A DNA stretch of 64,000 nt from Procambarus clarkii (taxonomy: Eukaryota; Arthropoda; Malacostraca; Decapoda; Cambaridae): positions 24,558,166-24,622,165 of the forward strand of contig NC_091165.1 in the NCBI RefSeq assembly GCF_040958095.1, read 5' to 3'. The position numbers were made by a program, and so were the translations under genes. The notes under the pieces were generated by a model. It ran no database searches. It had not been told where the DNA came from and saw only the letters and a list, made by a program, of their open reading frames with translations. This document shows positions 37,930 through 51,240 of the stretch, piece after piece (positions within the stretch are counted from its first letter, which is position 1; each line of letters opens with the position of its first letter).

Positions 37930-38595
37930 TGTACCAGATGCAATATGAGAACTAAAGGTCACAGCACATACTTTAAATCTATTTAAAAAGTTTGTAGTTT
38001 TGTTTATAAAAAGTATCTACAGCTCCAGAATTTGAGCCAATAACTCATTTGTAAACTAAGTTTGTACATTGAGCGATAATAAGAGTTAACTTGGTTGTTT
38101 GAACGATAAAATGTAATTGGTGTAACTACTCTTACAGGTTAATGTAAGAGATGTGCCATTAAGATAATTTACGTGTAAGTTCAATGCATATTAAAAATTA
38201 TGATGGCTGTAATAGTTGGGTTCGTTCTGATTTACCTGAGGGCCACTACTCTAGTAACCTCGACGAGGACAGAAAGCTGGCGGCTTGTCGAAGCTATAAG
38301 CCACCCCTCCCCCACACCCCTTCCATTTGCCTTTAATCTTTTCCAGATTTTAAAACTTTACAGTTAAAGTTCAAGTATGTTTGTTGAGACAAGAAATACA
38401 TCTCAAAGGAATAGAGTAGCTTAGGCTATTTCTACCCTCCAACTTTAGTCTTGTCATTTACGGCTTCGGCGGGTAGGCGGTTCCATGGGTTTATAATCCT
38501 GTGGAGGGGGGGGGGGGAGCATCTGTTCTCAACCCTGAACTGTGGCTCGAGCTTGACACAATTACTCCTTGTTACAACTTACTTTTTGAAGAAAG
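37930..38595 (+). other. 3' flank of the perilipin-like gene
   Basis: AT-rich sequence likely to hold the 3' untranslated region. ATTAAA at about 38190-38195 is the best poly(A)-signal candidate. A poly-G run follows at 38505-38518. Confidence 0.4.
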
Positions 38596-38775
38596 TGTCT
38601 ACTCACAATAGAGAATTCTGGGTTCGAATCCCAGGCGGGACAGAAATGGTTGGGCACATTTCATATCGCCTAGCAGTAAGTAGGCACTCCGGAGTTCAGC
38701 TTGTGGGGTTGCATCCTGGGCGGGGTCAGTAATTCGACCTTGGGAGGCGGGGGACCCTCGATATAATCATACCGT
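38596..38775 (+). mobile_element. tRNA-derived SINE, family 5, copy 2
   Basis: GAATTCTGGGTTCGAATCCC (B-box), AGGCGGGACAGAAATGGTTG, CGCCTAGCAGTAAGTAGGCA and CAGTAATTCGACCTTGGGAG, ending CCCTCGATATAATC. This matches 28640-28850. Confidence 0.7.
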
Positions 38776-39419
38776 GTGAATACACACACTGGTTGCCTGT
38801 ACTCCTGCACAATGAATTATAATTTAACAATACTTACATAAACTAAGACATAAAACCATAACTTAAAGTAACTCGTGAGGAACGTAAACTGGTGGTGTAC
38901 CAGTCTTGTAGCCTAGGCCTTGGTGACAATATACGGATATACTTAAGTGATCACATTTCCTAGACTGAAATACCGAACTTACTAGTAGGAACGGCCCGAT
39001 CATAGCCTAAATGACCATGGATTAATTACCAAAGTTTGCGGAGAGTGTATCTGGACAAATAAAGCGGCTGGACATGCTCCCAGCGGTCGTAAAGCATTAG
39101 CATCACCCAGACTGAACCTTGAACAGATTGACAAAAAGGATAGTTACCAGAGGAAGCGGTCTGTAACCACCAGTCAGTCATGTTTGTACCTCGCAGCACT
39201 TTATCTAGTCTTCGCAATGCAATAGCTAGTCAATCCTGATCACGTGCCTGTGTAGGGAAGCGCTGGCATGGTTTTGCAACGCTGGATAAGATTTCGGTTG
39301 TCAGGGTCGGGAAGTCCTTATTGTGTTATAATTATACACCTACGTATTTCAGGGTCTTCACCTCTTCCCCCCCCCCTAAAGTCTAACTATTGACCTTTCC
39401 CGGGATCAACACACACCAG
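38776..39419. other. Intergenic, no gene recognised
   Basis: No exon or repeat recognised. Confidence 0.4.
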
Positions 39420-39570
39420 TTGCCAGACTCCAGGGTGCCTATTTACTGCTAGGTGAACAGAGGCATCGGGTGAAAGGAAATTTATTAAATTTCTGCCATA
39501 CGAGAGAATCGAACCCAGGATCGTCGACCAAGTTGAAAACGTGGTCACTGTACTAAGCTGTTCCTGATGT
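39420..39570 (-). mobile_element. Degraded SINE family 1 copy
   Basis: GGTGCCTATTTACTGCTAGG, CATCGGGTGAAAGGAAATTT and CTGCCATACGAGAGAATCGA align with the middle and B-box of the copy at 22711, in the same orientation. The tail part is missing. Confidence 0.6.
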
Positions 39571-40257
39571 GCTCATCCATGGTCAGCACGTAACTTCAGC
39601 AATGTTAATTTTTTGCCGTTATGTGAAGAATAACATGACAATAACATGAATACCATAACAATGAGGATAATTCCTAAACAAATTCAAATGGACTTTATCT
39701 ATAAATTACTGTGATCGGCCTGATCTTTTTAAATTATGATACAGTACAATTACCAGTAAACATGATTCTCCATTTAATTGGAGTTTACACTTGATCAATA
39801 GTTGGTTTCCAAATGATGAATTTAGAGCATCGATATTAGATTGTACAGATCATGGCCGATTTTGAGACTTCCTCAAAGGCTGAGGAAGACAAAGACCGAT
39901 GAGAGATGATTGTCTGGTTTTTGGACATTGTTTACCTTTGTTTCTGCTGATATAGCATTTAATGCATGTGGCTCCATAGTTCGGAAAAGGGAATGTTGCA
40001 CTCGAGGAAGAGGTTTAAGAGAGACCAGGGAAAGCGTGGAGGTCAGTTAGCAGAGTCCATACCTTACCAGGGTGTCCATAAGAGTTAGTCAGCTGGGAGG
40101 AGGGGGAGGAGAAAGTGGGTTGAGACTTCCAGATGGGAAAAATATCCATACAATAAAGTTAATATGGTTCGACCCAAGGGTCACGGGACTTCACTTGCCA
40201 GGGCAACTGAGGGGGCAGCCCGTCAACGCATACAAAGATCCAAGCTCGTTAATCAAG
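39571..40257. other. Intergenic, no gene recognised
   Basis: No exon or repeat recognised. Confidence 0.4.
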
Positions 40258-40580
40258 CCGCCATACCCTGTTTGTGAATGAAAAGTGGTTTACACACGCC
40301 TCGACTGATGACGTTCGAACACTTAAGGAATAAGTGTTTCGCTAACGTCTGTTCGGACCACAATTCTATAAATGCTTCGCCCACGTACTTCAAATATAAA
40401 TAATTGCCAACAGAACTTAACCTAACCTATGCCTAACTATACATAGAATTTCGATGTATAATATTAATCTATATACGAACAAACCAATTTTTAATGAACT
40501 TAAACTTGATGAACGCGTCTGGGGAGGGGACGGCCGCTACTTTAAACAGCATAGTATGAGGACGGATTGGAGGGGTAAGG
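40258..40580. repeat. Low-copy repeat R, copy D
   Basis: GCCATACCCTGTTTGTGAAT, GTGGTTTACACACGCCTCGA, TATAAATGCTTCGCCCACGT and GAACGCGTCTGGGGAGGGGA reproduce the order of blocks seen in copies A-C (31.9-32.95 kb), about 8 kb away across the perilipin-like gene. Confidence 0.75.
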
Positions 40581-43500
40581 GGTTGAATGAGGTACTGTTC
40601 CTAGAAGATAAACCTGTTTTTAACTGGTTGAACAATGCTATGAGAGTTTGCCCAAACTGGTGTAGACTCTCTTCTAGGCCTGGACACCAACCTGTCAGAA
40701 TTGGCGACATGGGTTACACACGCTGTCCCCTTGGACATGGGAGGAGGGGAAAGGATGCTTCAAATAGCGCACATTGCTGTTCTCAGGGATAGCAAGGAGA
40801 GGAACTCCACCAGCCCCACTCTTGTTATCTGAAATGGTTTATGCATGTGACACCTGTGCATGTGAAGGGGTCCACCACAAGGAACCCATTGTGGTACAAA
40901 AGTAGGTCTATGAACTAGTCAATGATACAAGGATACAACATTTGGTTACCTATAGCAAATCTTAATGTGTGCACTTGTCCTCCATTAACATGCTTAATAC
41001 AGTGTGTGCACGAATTCTGCAGTCTCTTCTAAGCTTAAAACCCTAAACAATTGTCTTGTGCGCCAAGCACTATAGTCAGCCCCTACACAGTCATAATTGT
41101 TGCTGTGCCTCTGAAGCAAAAACAATATCTTGCCCCCAAAATTAAACTAACAATAGTGACATTTTTCACCCTACATTTCCTGCCTTCCCTCCCCCCCCCC
41201 CCCCTCATGTTGGATACTCAAAGGGGATGGAAATTAAATCAATTAACATAATTTGCCATTTATTGAAGAAAATGGCTACACTTTCCAGCTCTTGTAGCCA
41301 AACAACAAAACATTAAATAAACCGACTATGAATACTGGCAAAACACGTGCTATCAGTATTTCATGCATTAGGTACATAATCTTAATAAATTTACAAATTG
41401 CATAAAAAATTTACAATATAAAATTTTAAAATGTGAAAGATAACTCAAAATTGAAATGTTAATAAATTAAATAGTGTTTGTGGGCACTTTAATCAGGGTT
41501 AAGTAGTTATCGACATGCAGTATTGTTTCCCCCCCCACGTACCTCTGTGCTGTGTGTGTACCTGCATGTGTATTAGTGTTCTAAATTCATGCTAGTGATA
41601 TATAAATAATGCCATGCACTTAAGTGTGCTTCTACAGGTGTGCACATATATAAAGAACTAACAGGTGTTCTGGCACAAGCAAAATTATTATTGATGGCTG
41701 TAGAGTTGTGCACAATTGAGTATTCATAAAAACTCTACAATAGTGATAAGTGCAACAATGTATAGTGGAGTTTTTTTTAACACTAAGGCTACAAGGCATG
41801 ATGTGGCTCATATTTAATCCCTTGGAGGACACATTGTAGTGCGGGACCCCTCATATCAATCACAATGGAGGCTATGAAGCATGATCCAACACCCCCCAAC
41901 CCCCATGGTGTGAAGACACAACCCGACCCTTAAAAGGATGGCCAGTATTCAAGATACAAGCTTTCCTAAAATAAATTAAAAACAAGTAAAAGGTGGACAG
42001 ACAGTTGGAAGACAACATAATTACATGTACATGACTAGGTGGTCCATGGGTCAAGGACTAATTTACAAAACAGCTTCCTTGGAGGAAAAACTGTAAATTA
42101 ACATCTACAGTACAGTATTACTTTTCTAATTGATTGAAATTCAATTTATATTTTGTTTTATAAAAAAAAGATAAGGTTTGCCATGTTATTTGGTTCATTA
42201 ATAAATATAAGGCATAAATGATTATTTATTTCTGGAATAAAGATATACTGTACAGATATACTGTACTGTACAACAATTTACCTATGTTGAGTAAATTTTG
42301 TACTCTTAATACCAAATTGAATATAAGAATTATAAGCATCTTCCAATTTTAAATCCTTGAGGATATTTTGAATAAACAATTCATATAAATTAAAACATCA
42401 ATGTTTTAGTTCACATGAGAATAAATGTAACGAGAGCACAAAATGACTGACCGTGAACAATCAGTCCGTCGCTGGCCCGACTACAAAACCAAACATTACT
42501 CACAATAAATAAAAGCATATAACTTTGTATACAATTTACATTACAGTATTATAATTGGTTACACAACACAAGAACAGATCTATTTTTTTGGAGATTCATT
42601 TAAGTCGCTAATTATATAGAACACAACTGCTGGCTTATCTGCAGTACTTTTAACTAGTCATCACAATTAATGCATATATGATACCCTGAAATCAGCTAAA
42701 ATAAGAAAAAACTTCATACACAAAAAGTTTTCATATACAAAATTTTGTTCTTTAGGATATTGTAAAGTTCTCAATGGGTTAAACATGTGGACTAATTCTC
42801 CTTACAAGGCGTTGTAACTGTTTATTCAAGGTTGTAACTGATTAAATTAACAGCCAAGACTTGTCATTAATGATGGTCTTTTACTAAATAAAATTCTATT
42901 AGGAAAAGCATTATTCATAACACACTCAAGAAATAAGCTCAATCATCTATGCTCCTTACAATTATATTTGACTGCAAATCTACCCTGTGGCACCTTCAAA
43001 TAACCTCTTTTACAGACATCTGACTAGTGCTAAGAATTAATAATAATAAAAAAAAGTGGGTATTAAAAGTCCTTTTTGAGCTATTCCCTTGGATGATCCA
43101 AGAGTCTGTATGATCCACCATGGACTTGATCACTTACCAGGTATTGTTGACCTGGTCCCCATCATGACAAGGGTCTTTCCAAATTTTTTAAGTTAATTAG
43201 GGATGACAGTGGTGAGTCAAGTGATACTCAAACAAAATATGCCTATTAATTCTTTTATGGCTTCTAATTAATAAACAAAATTACCCCTGCTGCTGACAGG
43301 TTGCAACATCTATTACCATTTTGAGGCTTGGTGTTGGACTAAGGTTTACTGTTACCAGGGTTAAGGTCAGGGTTACCAGAGTCCAGAGTTAAGGTCAGGG
43401 AGCCACTGGGTGGTCCCTTCTAGAAAAGAAGCCACACAACACCCAGAAACAAATTTCACAAGAGCCGAGTCACATTGCAGAGTAGAGAACTGTAAACAAT

Positions 43501-45489
43501 TCTCCAAGTGAACGTAAACAATTTTCTCCATAGGAAAGCCCAGCACCAAGGTTAAAGTCCAAAACAAAAAGTCCAAAAGCACAACTAGGATAGTTGTGCA
43601 ACTGAATTACACTAAAATGCATCACTAAAAAAAGTTCAGAAAAGTAATCTTTGGAGGCGAGGGTCTTTGTCAAACAGCACTAGTGAAAGTAACCTCAAAC
43701 TGCAGCCATAGCAGATATAAATAGTGCATACAAATGACTAGTATACATGCGGAGGCAAAAAATAGTACATTTATTTGCAACCACAGAGCTAAAGACAGTG
43801 ATAGGTGGGCACCAGGCACAACATGACAGTTGCTGACTCTAGTGACACTTATAATAATGAGTGCTGCCTCCTGGTGGTAACAGGGATGACTTAATTTTTT
43901 AATTAGTAGTCAGCAGAACAATAACTGGCATGCCTTGTGTTTCAGATTATCATTTGCAGGAGGGCATTGAGGGTATTGTTCGCTCTCTCTCTTTGCTACC
44001 CCACCGAGCTGGTCCCTTGGTGATGGCTTACCAATATCTTAGACTTACCACTGTTTATTTTTCCTAATTTGTCAAAACAATTTGCAAAGATCCATACCAC
44101 AGTGGGAGAGAGCAAGGTTGATGAAACTGACACGGGCGAATTGAATGCTGGCTCAGGAAGCATCAAAGTCCAGGCCTTGGCTCAGAGAAGTAAATAAATA
44201 TTTTCATAGCAAAGCTACGAATTTATTATATTTAACTTTACTAAGAGCACAACTAGTTTCCCATGTGCATTAGCTAATATTCAAGAGAAAAATTTACACG
44301 AAAAAAAGCAACAATTATCATTAACGTAAAAACTTATAAAAAAAGATCCATATAACCATATATCAAAATTTTACTTTGAAATACTAATTATGATCAGATA
44401 TAAAAAAATATAAATGTAATACATTACATGATATTTTGCAATTTATATATTGCACTTGTAAACAAAATATATATTTCTAAAGATGTTTATTTCATGTCTA
44501 TAAATGAGATTAAATGAAATTCTTAAATTCAACAGGTCTATTGCTGCAGATGATACAATGAAATACTGTACATGGAAATCTTGAATAGTGGAAAAATTTT
44601 CAACACACACAATACAATTTCTGCCCTGTGGGCCACAATGCAACACCCAACATTGATTAGGTGATCTTGTGCATTGATCCAAACTTTAATTAGTAAATTG
44701 AGTTGGTAAAATGCCAGCAGTTAAAATATGGATAGATCCTGTAAGTTTTTATTAAAATAAATAATTTTAATAACATTTCAACATAATTAAAATACTACAA
44801 CAAAAATTAAGTGCTGACTGTATTGAAACACCCTTTTCAGGAGCCTTTAGTAGCTCCTTGGAGCTTACACATTAGTACTCGCAAAGTCTTGGAATTGCAC
44901 CAGGCCTGTTGAGTCCCTCACTGACGAATTGTGAGCTAGAATCAGGATTCTGGTTTTCCTATGAAGCAAGGTGAGCTCGAGCATCAGAGATCTACTCAAA
45001 ATCGAAAAAAACACCAGAAATGTTAGACAAAACAAATCATGTAAGGTATTAAGGCCTACCAAGTCAGTTCATACTGCTGCCTCGAGGAGATGATGCGAAC
45101 ATGAATACCAACAGGCCTGCCATGTGACTCTCATAACCAATGGTACACAAGGCCTAAAATCTCCATGTGCAAAGATCAACAGAAAGCTTCAGATCATCCA
45201 GACAGATCATGCTGTCAATCCTCTGACAGGGGTGGAGCCTCAAGAAAGAAGGGGCATGGGAAGAGAGGGGGGTGGGAATCAGTACATGGGACCCAGAAGG
45301 ATGCTGCCTACAAAGGTCTCCAGCCTGGCAAGCACAGGAATGAAGCAGCTGAACTGGAAGGAAAGGGTAAATGCAAGACCACTGACCCTAGCTCAGGTGA
45401 AACATGTCCACTGAGAAAGCCTTGCAATTTGGAAACTGAGCTAATTGGTCCAGTAGCTGCCATTTTCATGTGGAGGCAATTAGATCCAC
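40581..45489. other. Long AT-rich intergenic stretch, no gene recognised
   Basis: About 4.9 kb with poly-C (41190-41204), many A/T runs and short open frames without splice context or recognisable motifs. The words TACAGTA and CAGTACTGT recur but form no clear unit. Confidence 0.45.
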
Positions 45490-45606
45490 CTGTGCAGACG
45501 ATGGGTCACAATAACATAGCTGAAGATATGATGATCAAACCACACATCAGGAAAGCGAGAAAATGACGCCATTTCTTCAGTTTCCTGATGTGTGGTTTGG
45601 TCATCA
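45490..45606. repeat. Fold-back repeat, family F, copy 3
   Basis: GATGGGTCACAATAACATAG and CTGAAGATATGATGATCAAA then CCACACATCAGGAAAGCGAG, mirrored by TTTCCTGATGTGTGGTTTGG. The central GTCCGTCCTGGACC part seen in other copies is missing, so the arms are shorter. Confidence 0.75.
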
Positions 45607-48501
45607 GATCCACCTGTGGATATTGATGGCTGAAGTCTTGCAAAGACAGAAGGAAGCAGCTCTGTTCACTGCCCATTCTGTCGAACTCAAGAGAAAATGG
45701 GGGAAGCCATCCACTAGAATGTTCAATGTGCCTACAATATGGATCTCACTGCACATTATAAATATTCTGAGAAGCCAGAAGTAAGGCTATCTTCAGAATC
45801 CATTGTCCATTGAGACAATGGACCACTGGGTGGGGAAGGAGGGGGGCAGCCCTCTGAAGGCAAGGAGACAAACTGAGGTTTGATTCCTTTGAACAGCTCG
45901 AGTGACGGAGGAGGGCAGTATGGAACAGAACCCTAAAAAACCTGAAGAGGAAAATTACTCAAAATCCACCCCAGGTGAAAAAAGATGTACACTGTATGGT
46001 CTCTGCATTGGTGAATAGATACCCCAGTGAATGAAGCAGTAAAGTGCAGCATTAAAAGAGGCCATCCAGGTATATCAGACCTGGGAGCCAGGTTCAGACC
46101 ATAGAGCAAAGTTCAAAAGTGGTATGAGTGCTCCACTCTGAACCCAATTCCTAAAAATTAGTGGGTGCTGAGGTTTATGGGTGAAACATGCCAATGGGTG
46201 CTTAGAAGTTCCAATGAAATGAGCCAAGAGTCACTCAAAATCACCTGGCAAACCTAGAATAAAGTGGTCATCTGGAATCTGTGACAAGATATGTAGTGGT
46301 TGAGAGCAGACAGTTTCAGACTATCAGGGTGCCCAGGATATCTTTCTCATAGGAATAAAAAGCAAGACACTCCACAAGAATGGAGTCACCACAAGCACAC
46401 CATTGTGCAACAAACTGTGAATGACATTGAGTAGTAGAGCAACCCATCCTTTTAAAAATTACTTCACCTTTCGCTCATATGCACGCTATGGCCAAAAATG
46501 GACGTACTGTACTGTAATTTGAAATGAAATGAGCTCATGAGAGTGATGTACTGTCCCGTTTTCTGTCTGAGTCTTCCGGCTTACTTGGTCAGGTTAGAAG
46601 AGAAAGCAAATTATAATCTTCCAACAATGCTGCAGCCTGATAAGCTGCTGCCAGAGAGGACGGTTCAGTCAGTTTAGTCCATCACTGACAAACAGCACAC
46701 TAAATGGTAAAAAAAGTTCCTAAATACATAAGACATAATTACTGAGGCAACACAAATGTTCAAAAACATTAAAAAACAAAGTCACATCTTGGAAACCTGC
46801 AAGCACCAAAGTGCAGCACTGAATCAATTGGGGAGGCTATCGGTAAAGATGAGGTAAACAGACCTCATGGAGGCAATGGATACTAGCAAGCAAGTCCCAT
46901 ATGCTAACCAGAAGCAAGACAGCTCAAGAGGAACTGACTCAGACAGGACTCTGAAACCCCCTCAGAGTAGAAATCTTAGATGGAGTAAGGAAAAAGAATC
47001 GTGGCTCATATGCATAGCAAATCACAAGTTTGGAAACATGCAATGTGGATGGTACAAAACACAATTGTGAAACAAAGGGAGCAAAAACAGACCAATGATC
47101 CCTTGTACAACTGATGTTCCAGGGGATAGCCACCATGCAGGCAAGTATCAAGGTTAGGGCTGTTCACCAACTGCAATGATCATTTTCCTTGTTTGTTTCA
47201 AGGCTGGCGTCTTTTCTTTAAACATTAGATTGTTCTGTTTCACCTATCTTTCTGGTAGGTTTTCCTTGATTTGGGAAAATCTCTGATGCTCAAGCTCTCC
47301 TTGCCTTGTAGAACCAGATTCTGATCCTGGCTACTAGGGTTCTGAGGCCAGCTGTGATTCAAATATTTGGCTATTCCAATACATAAGCTTTGGGGGAACT
47401 AGTAAGGGGTTCCTATCACAAAATAATTAAATAACATTTTCTCTAAACTTTTTACCCAATTTTAGTTTTACTTTTCCTTGCCAATCCAGAGAGGATCCAA
47501 GTCTCTCATTGAATTTGGAGTTTATTCATTTGTATTCATGACAGAATTCTCATGGTGTCTAATTCAGAACAGTTTCAAAAGTTCTCATAACAAAAGAATT
47601 TATAAATATGTGTTAAAACTTTTCTACACAGTATATTTAATATACATAATTTATACATAACCTACACTCCAAGACATACGAGCTTCACAATACTGTATTT
47701 CATTAGCCCCTAACACAGCTTGACTTTTCACCACATCAACACAACCACAAAGGGAATGTACACACCATATATAAGGTGGGTAAAACATTATGAAGCTATG
47801 ATTAAATCCTATTAGTCTCATAAATGAATAAGAAATTATGACATTGAACATGATTTTAATTCTAATATCACATATCTAATACTAAAGCTCCTTCATATTT
47901 CTTGAACCTTATTTTAAACAAGGAATCTGATACTCCTAATATACATCACAAATGAAGACAAATATTTGTTACAAAGAAAACGAAAATAACTCTTTTACAA
48001 TTTTGATTGAAAACAGTTATCAAATACAAAACAAAAATGTACCTGTAATCTCTCATCAATTGTTGAAAAATTACAATTTAAAGTGACATTTTATCTTTGT
48101 TGCCCATTCAAGAGTAATTAATTATCAAAATAAAGTGCCAAGCCTGGAAGACCATTTAGCTCCACCTGTCACAGAATATTACAAAATTCCTAAATATCAT
48201 TCAGGATGCCAGTACAAGAACAAGACATAAGGTGAGTATTGTCAAAGGAATCAGATTCTCCAAGGATTTTCATAAGACATATGACTTAAAAGAACACTGG
48301 TGAACTTACTGAATATAAACTAAAGGAAGCCATCCAAACCATGATTGGTGGCCTGATAATTAACAAAGCTGGCCCATACTGACAAATTCTGGTTCTGATG
48401 CCAAATGCTAGGGTAATGTTGCTAGTCTTTGGACTGCCAAGAAATCATTGTCAACTTTTGGATAAAACTATGTTATGACTGGAAAGAGATGTTTATCTAT
48501 A
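45607..48501. other. Intergenic, no gene recognised
   Basis: About 2.9 kb, less AT-rich than the flanks between 45.1 and 47.2 kb. Open frames (to about 130 codons near 45165) show no domain, repeat pattern or convincing splice sites. Confidence 0.4.
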
Positions 48502-48680
48502 ATGACCAAACCACACATCAGAAGATTAAGAAACGACGACATTTTGGTCCGTCCTGGATTATTATTGAGTGTAACATGACAATGGTCCAGGATGGACCAA
48601 AATGTTGTCATTTCTTCATTTTCTGATATGTGGTTTGGTCATCATGTCTTCAGCCATGTTATTGTGACTCATCATGTTCA
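48502..48680. repeat. Fold-back repeat, family F, copy 4
   Basis: AATGACCAAACCACACATCA, GACGACATTTTGGTCCGTCC, then the mirrored GGTCCAGGATGGACCAAAAT and CTGATATGTGGTTTGGTCAT. The flank TTCAGCCATGTTATTGTGAC then TCATCATG is the reverse complement of the GATGAGTCACAATAAC flank, here on the right side. Confidence 0.82.
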
Positions 48681-49683
48681 TGTTTATCTATAAAATGAAA
48701 TCATAATGTAATTTACAATTGTGAAACCTACTGAGATATTAACCAAAATATTTAGGTAGCTGCAGTGAAGATGCTAATCAGGTTTGTATACCATCCATTT
48801 GTAATGAACTTTCACCGTTATAAACACGTATAGTATATTATTTTAAACATTACAGTATATCCATCTTCATTGAAACACCACTACACAATACATGTACTCC
48901 GATAACAACATACAGTACTGTACTTGGTACCCGTCGATCTAAAATCCAAATGCACGACCCCTAGTGTGATCAAGCTTATTGTTTGCTTACTCTAACTTAC
49001 AACTATAAAGTTGTATAAGTACCAACTTATTCTGTAAGTTGATACTTATAGAGTACCAACAACTGAGCAATAAGATCTGAAATTAATGAACACGGTAGAA
49101 TGCTGTATTCTTTAATGATGTTTCACCTTTGTAAAATAGAACTGGATTGTTTTCCTTATTGCCAAAGACTGGCACAGACTATCCCTCTATTTCTTGGGAA
49201 CCATTAAGCATTAACATCCAATATTAATATGCAAGGTACTGTAGTATCCTGTTTTGGTACGCTTATTCTTATTAGTTTAAAAATATTTTGGGGGTAACTG
49301 GCAGTGCTTGGCTTCCCATGGCACCTGTTGTCAGGCACTTAATTTTTTTACCCATAATGCATCTTTCTCTGCATATACCCTTGCAATATTTTATAGTTTA
49401 AACACCATACACACACTGTACCTGAAAACATAAAACAATAAAATATAACATTTAGAACCTTATATTTAATGATAAATATTTTCCTGCCATTTTTCTAAGA
49501 TGCATGCACACACAAGAAAAGTTATGATTATTATTAAATTTCATCTTAAGATATCTTTCAGATTTTAACTTATAATACATTTGAAAAGTTGCAGACTTTT
49601 AGTCTAACCTTATGATGTTGGCATCAAAAAGTTTTTGTCACAGGTAGCAGACTACTAGTCAAGAACGTGCATCCTTATTCTTA
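48681..49683. other. Intergenic, no gene recognised
   Basis: AT-rich, no exon or repeat family recognised. Confidence 0.4.
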
Positions 49684-49935
49684 TTACAGTCCCGTGGCAC
49701 AGTGGTAAAGCACTCGCCCAGCGCTTCGCGAACACTTTGGCCTGGGTTTGTATCCTGGTCGGGGAGGATTGACTGGGAGCCAATCTTTAACTGTAGCCTC
49801 TGTTCACCCAGCAGTGAATGTACCTGGTTATTAAACGATTTGGCAAGTCGTATTCTGGGGAAAATTAGGATTAGGAACTTGCCCGAAATGCTATGCATGC
49901 TAGTGGCTTTACAAGATGTATAAATAAAAAATAAA
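49684..49935 (+). mobile_element. tRNA-derived SINE, family 4, copy 2
   Basis: GTGGCACAGTGGTAAAGCAC (A-box region), CTGGGTTTGTATCCTGGTCG (decayed B-box), CAATCTTTAACTGTAGCCTC, GCCCGAAATGCTATGCATGC and a tail of A-rich repeats. It aligns end to end with 32066-32310. Confidence 0.8.
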
Positions 49936-49983
49936 AAAATAAAAAAATTAAAAAAACAGCTTGCTTTTCTAATTTATTTATTT

Positions 49984-50010
49984 ATTTACATACTGTGTTT
50001 ATGTATGCAT

Positions 50011-50055
<45 letters not shown>
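49984..50055. repeat. (CATA)n and (CA)n microsatellite
   Basis: ATACATACATACATACATAC passes into a CA tract. Confidence 0.93.
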
Positions 50056-50057
<2 letters not shown>

Positions 50058-50097
50058 GAAGGTACACTGTGTTTATGAAAGTACAAAGCATTGATAT

Positions 50098-50165
50098 TTA
50101 TACATTCTTGTAAAGCCACTAACACGCATAGAATTTTGGGTAGGTTCTTAATCTAATAGTTAATT
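50098..50165 (-). mobile_element. SINE family 4 tail fragment, minus strand
   Basis: ACATTCTTGTAAAGCCACTA then ACACGCATAGAATTTTGGGT is the reverse complement of the family 4 3' end. Confidence 0.6.
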
Positions 50166-51130
50166 TTAAGTAGGTAATTTAAAATAAGTTGGTGATCTGT
50201 GATGCATTAATGTTTAGCAAAGTAAAAATACTTATAATTTAAACTGCCAATTATTGTACCATTTTGATATTATTAACAGTAGAAATTGACCCTCATGAAA
50301 GTAGGAAACAGGGTAATGATATTGTATGAGGCACCATAGCTACTTTAATAGCTCTTTCTTCATGAAAGAATAAATATCCATGCACTTTTGACACCATCAT
50401 TTATTTAGTACTCATCAACATCAAACACACTCATCAGCATTCGATACCACTATCAATATCCAATATCGTCAATATCGAATATTCTCGTCAACACTCGATA
50501 CAGTATTCTCGTCGTCATTTAAATTCCCCCTAACTTATTTACATTCTTCATTTTATAGTCATATACACTTCTGAGTCGATGAGTTAAATCCTCTGAGTCA
50601 GAGGATTTCTGTCTGGCTTCTGATAAGCCTAGGAACAAAACAATTTACCACACAGCTCATCTTAAAAATACACACTACTAAACAATTTATATTGTTCATG
50701 ATGTGGCAATCCAATTACAGATTCTAATAAAAAAAATTCCATGACATTTGATATTATATACAGTAATTTTGTAAATATATAAAAAAATATATAGTAAGCA
50801 CAAAAATTATTATGTACTCTTTTTAGATACTTCAAATACAAAAATAATAATTTAATTTGCCAACTAATTAGTAACTACAGATTAGGATAATCATGATGGC
50901 TTAGCTCCTACTCGGTAAAGGGCAACTGTTTGTTAAATTTTAGCTGTACTGGCAGTCCCATCAAAATTTCAGGGGCAACTCTAAATTTTACAATTTCATT
51001 TTTTGCTTTGAAAATGACAAGAAATAAAACAATCGGACTATATCTCAGTACTTTAAATTCCTTTCAGTTTCACCTACACTCTATTGTAGAGTGTATATAT
51101 ACAATATGTATGTATTGTTATGTTAGATTA
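50166..51130. other. Intergenic, no gene recognised
   Basis: AT-rich. A patch of TCAACACTCGATA / TCAATATCGAAT words lies at about 50415-50515. No gene recognised. Confidence 0.4.
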
Positions 51131-51240
51131 CGGACCTGCCCGAAATGCTGCGCGTACTAGTGACTTTACAAGAATGTTAACACCATGCTATGTATCTTCA
51201 CAAACCCAATGTACCTTCTTGTATATAAATAAATAAATTG
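51131..51240 (+). mobile_element. SINE family 4, 3' end only
   Basis: GGACCTGCCCGAAATGCTGC, GCGTACTAGTGACTTTACAA and a tail CTTGTATATAAATAAATAAA. Confidence 0.7.

Noticed and set aside
40454-40792. 112-codon frame near repeat R copy D
   Set aside because: It overlaps an interspersed repeat, has no recognised motif and lacks splice context.
45124-45566. Overlapping 96- and 133-codon frames as a gene
   Set aside because: There is no domain, low-complexity composition, no convincing splice sites, and the end runs into a fold-back repeat.
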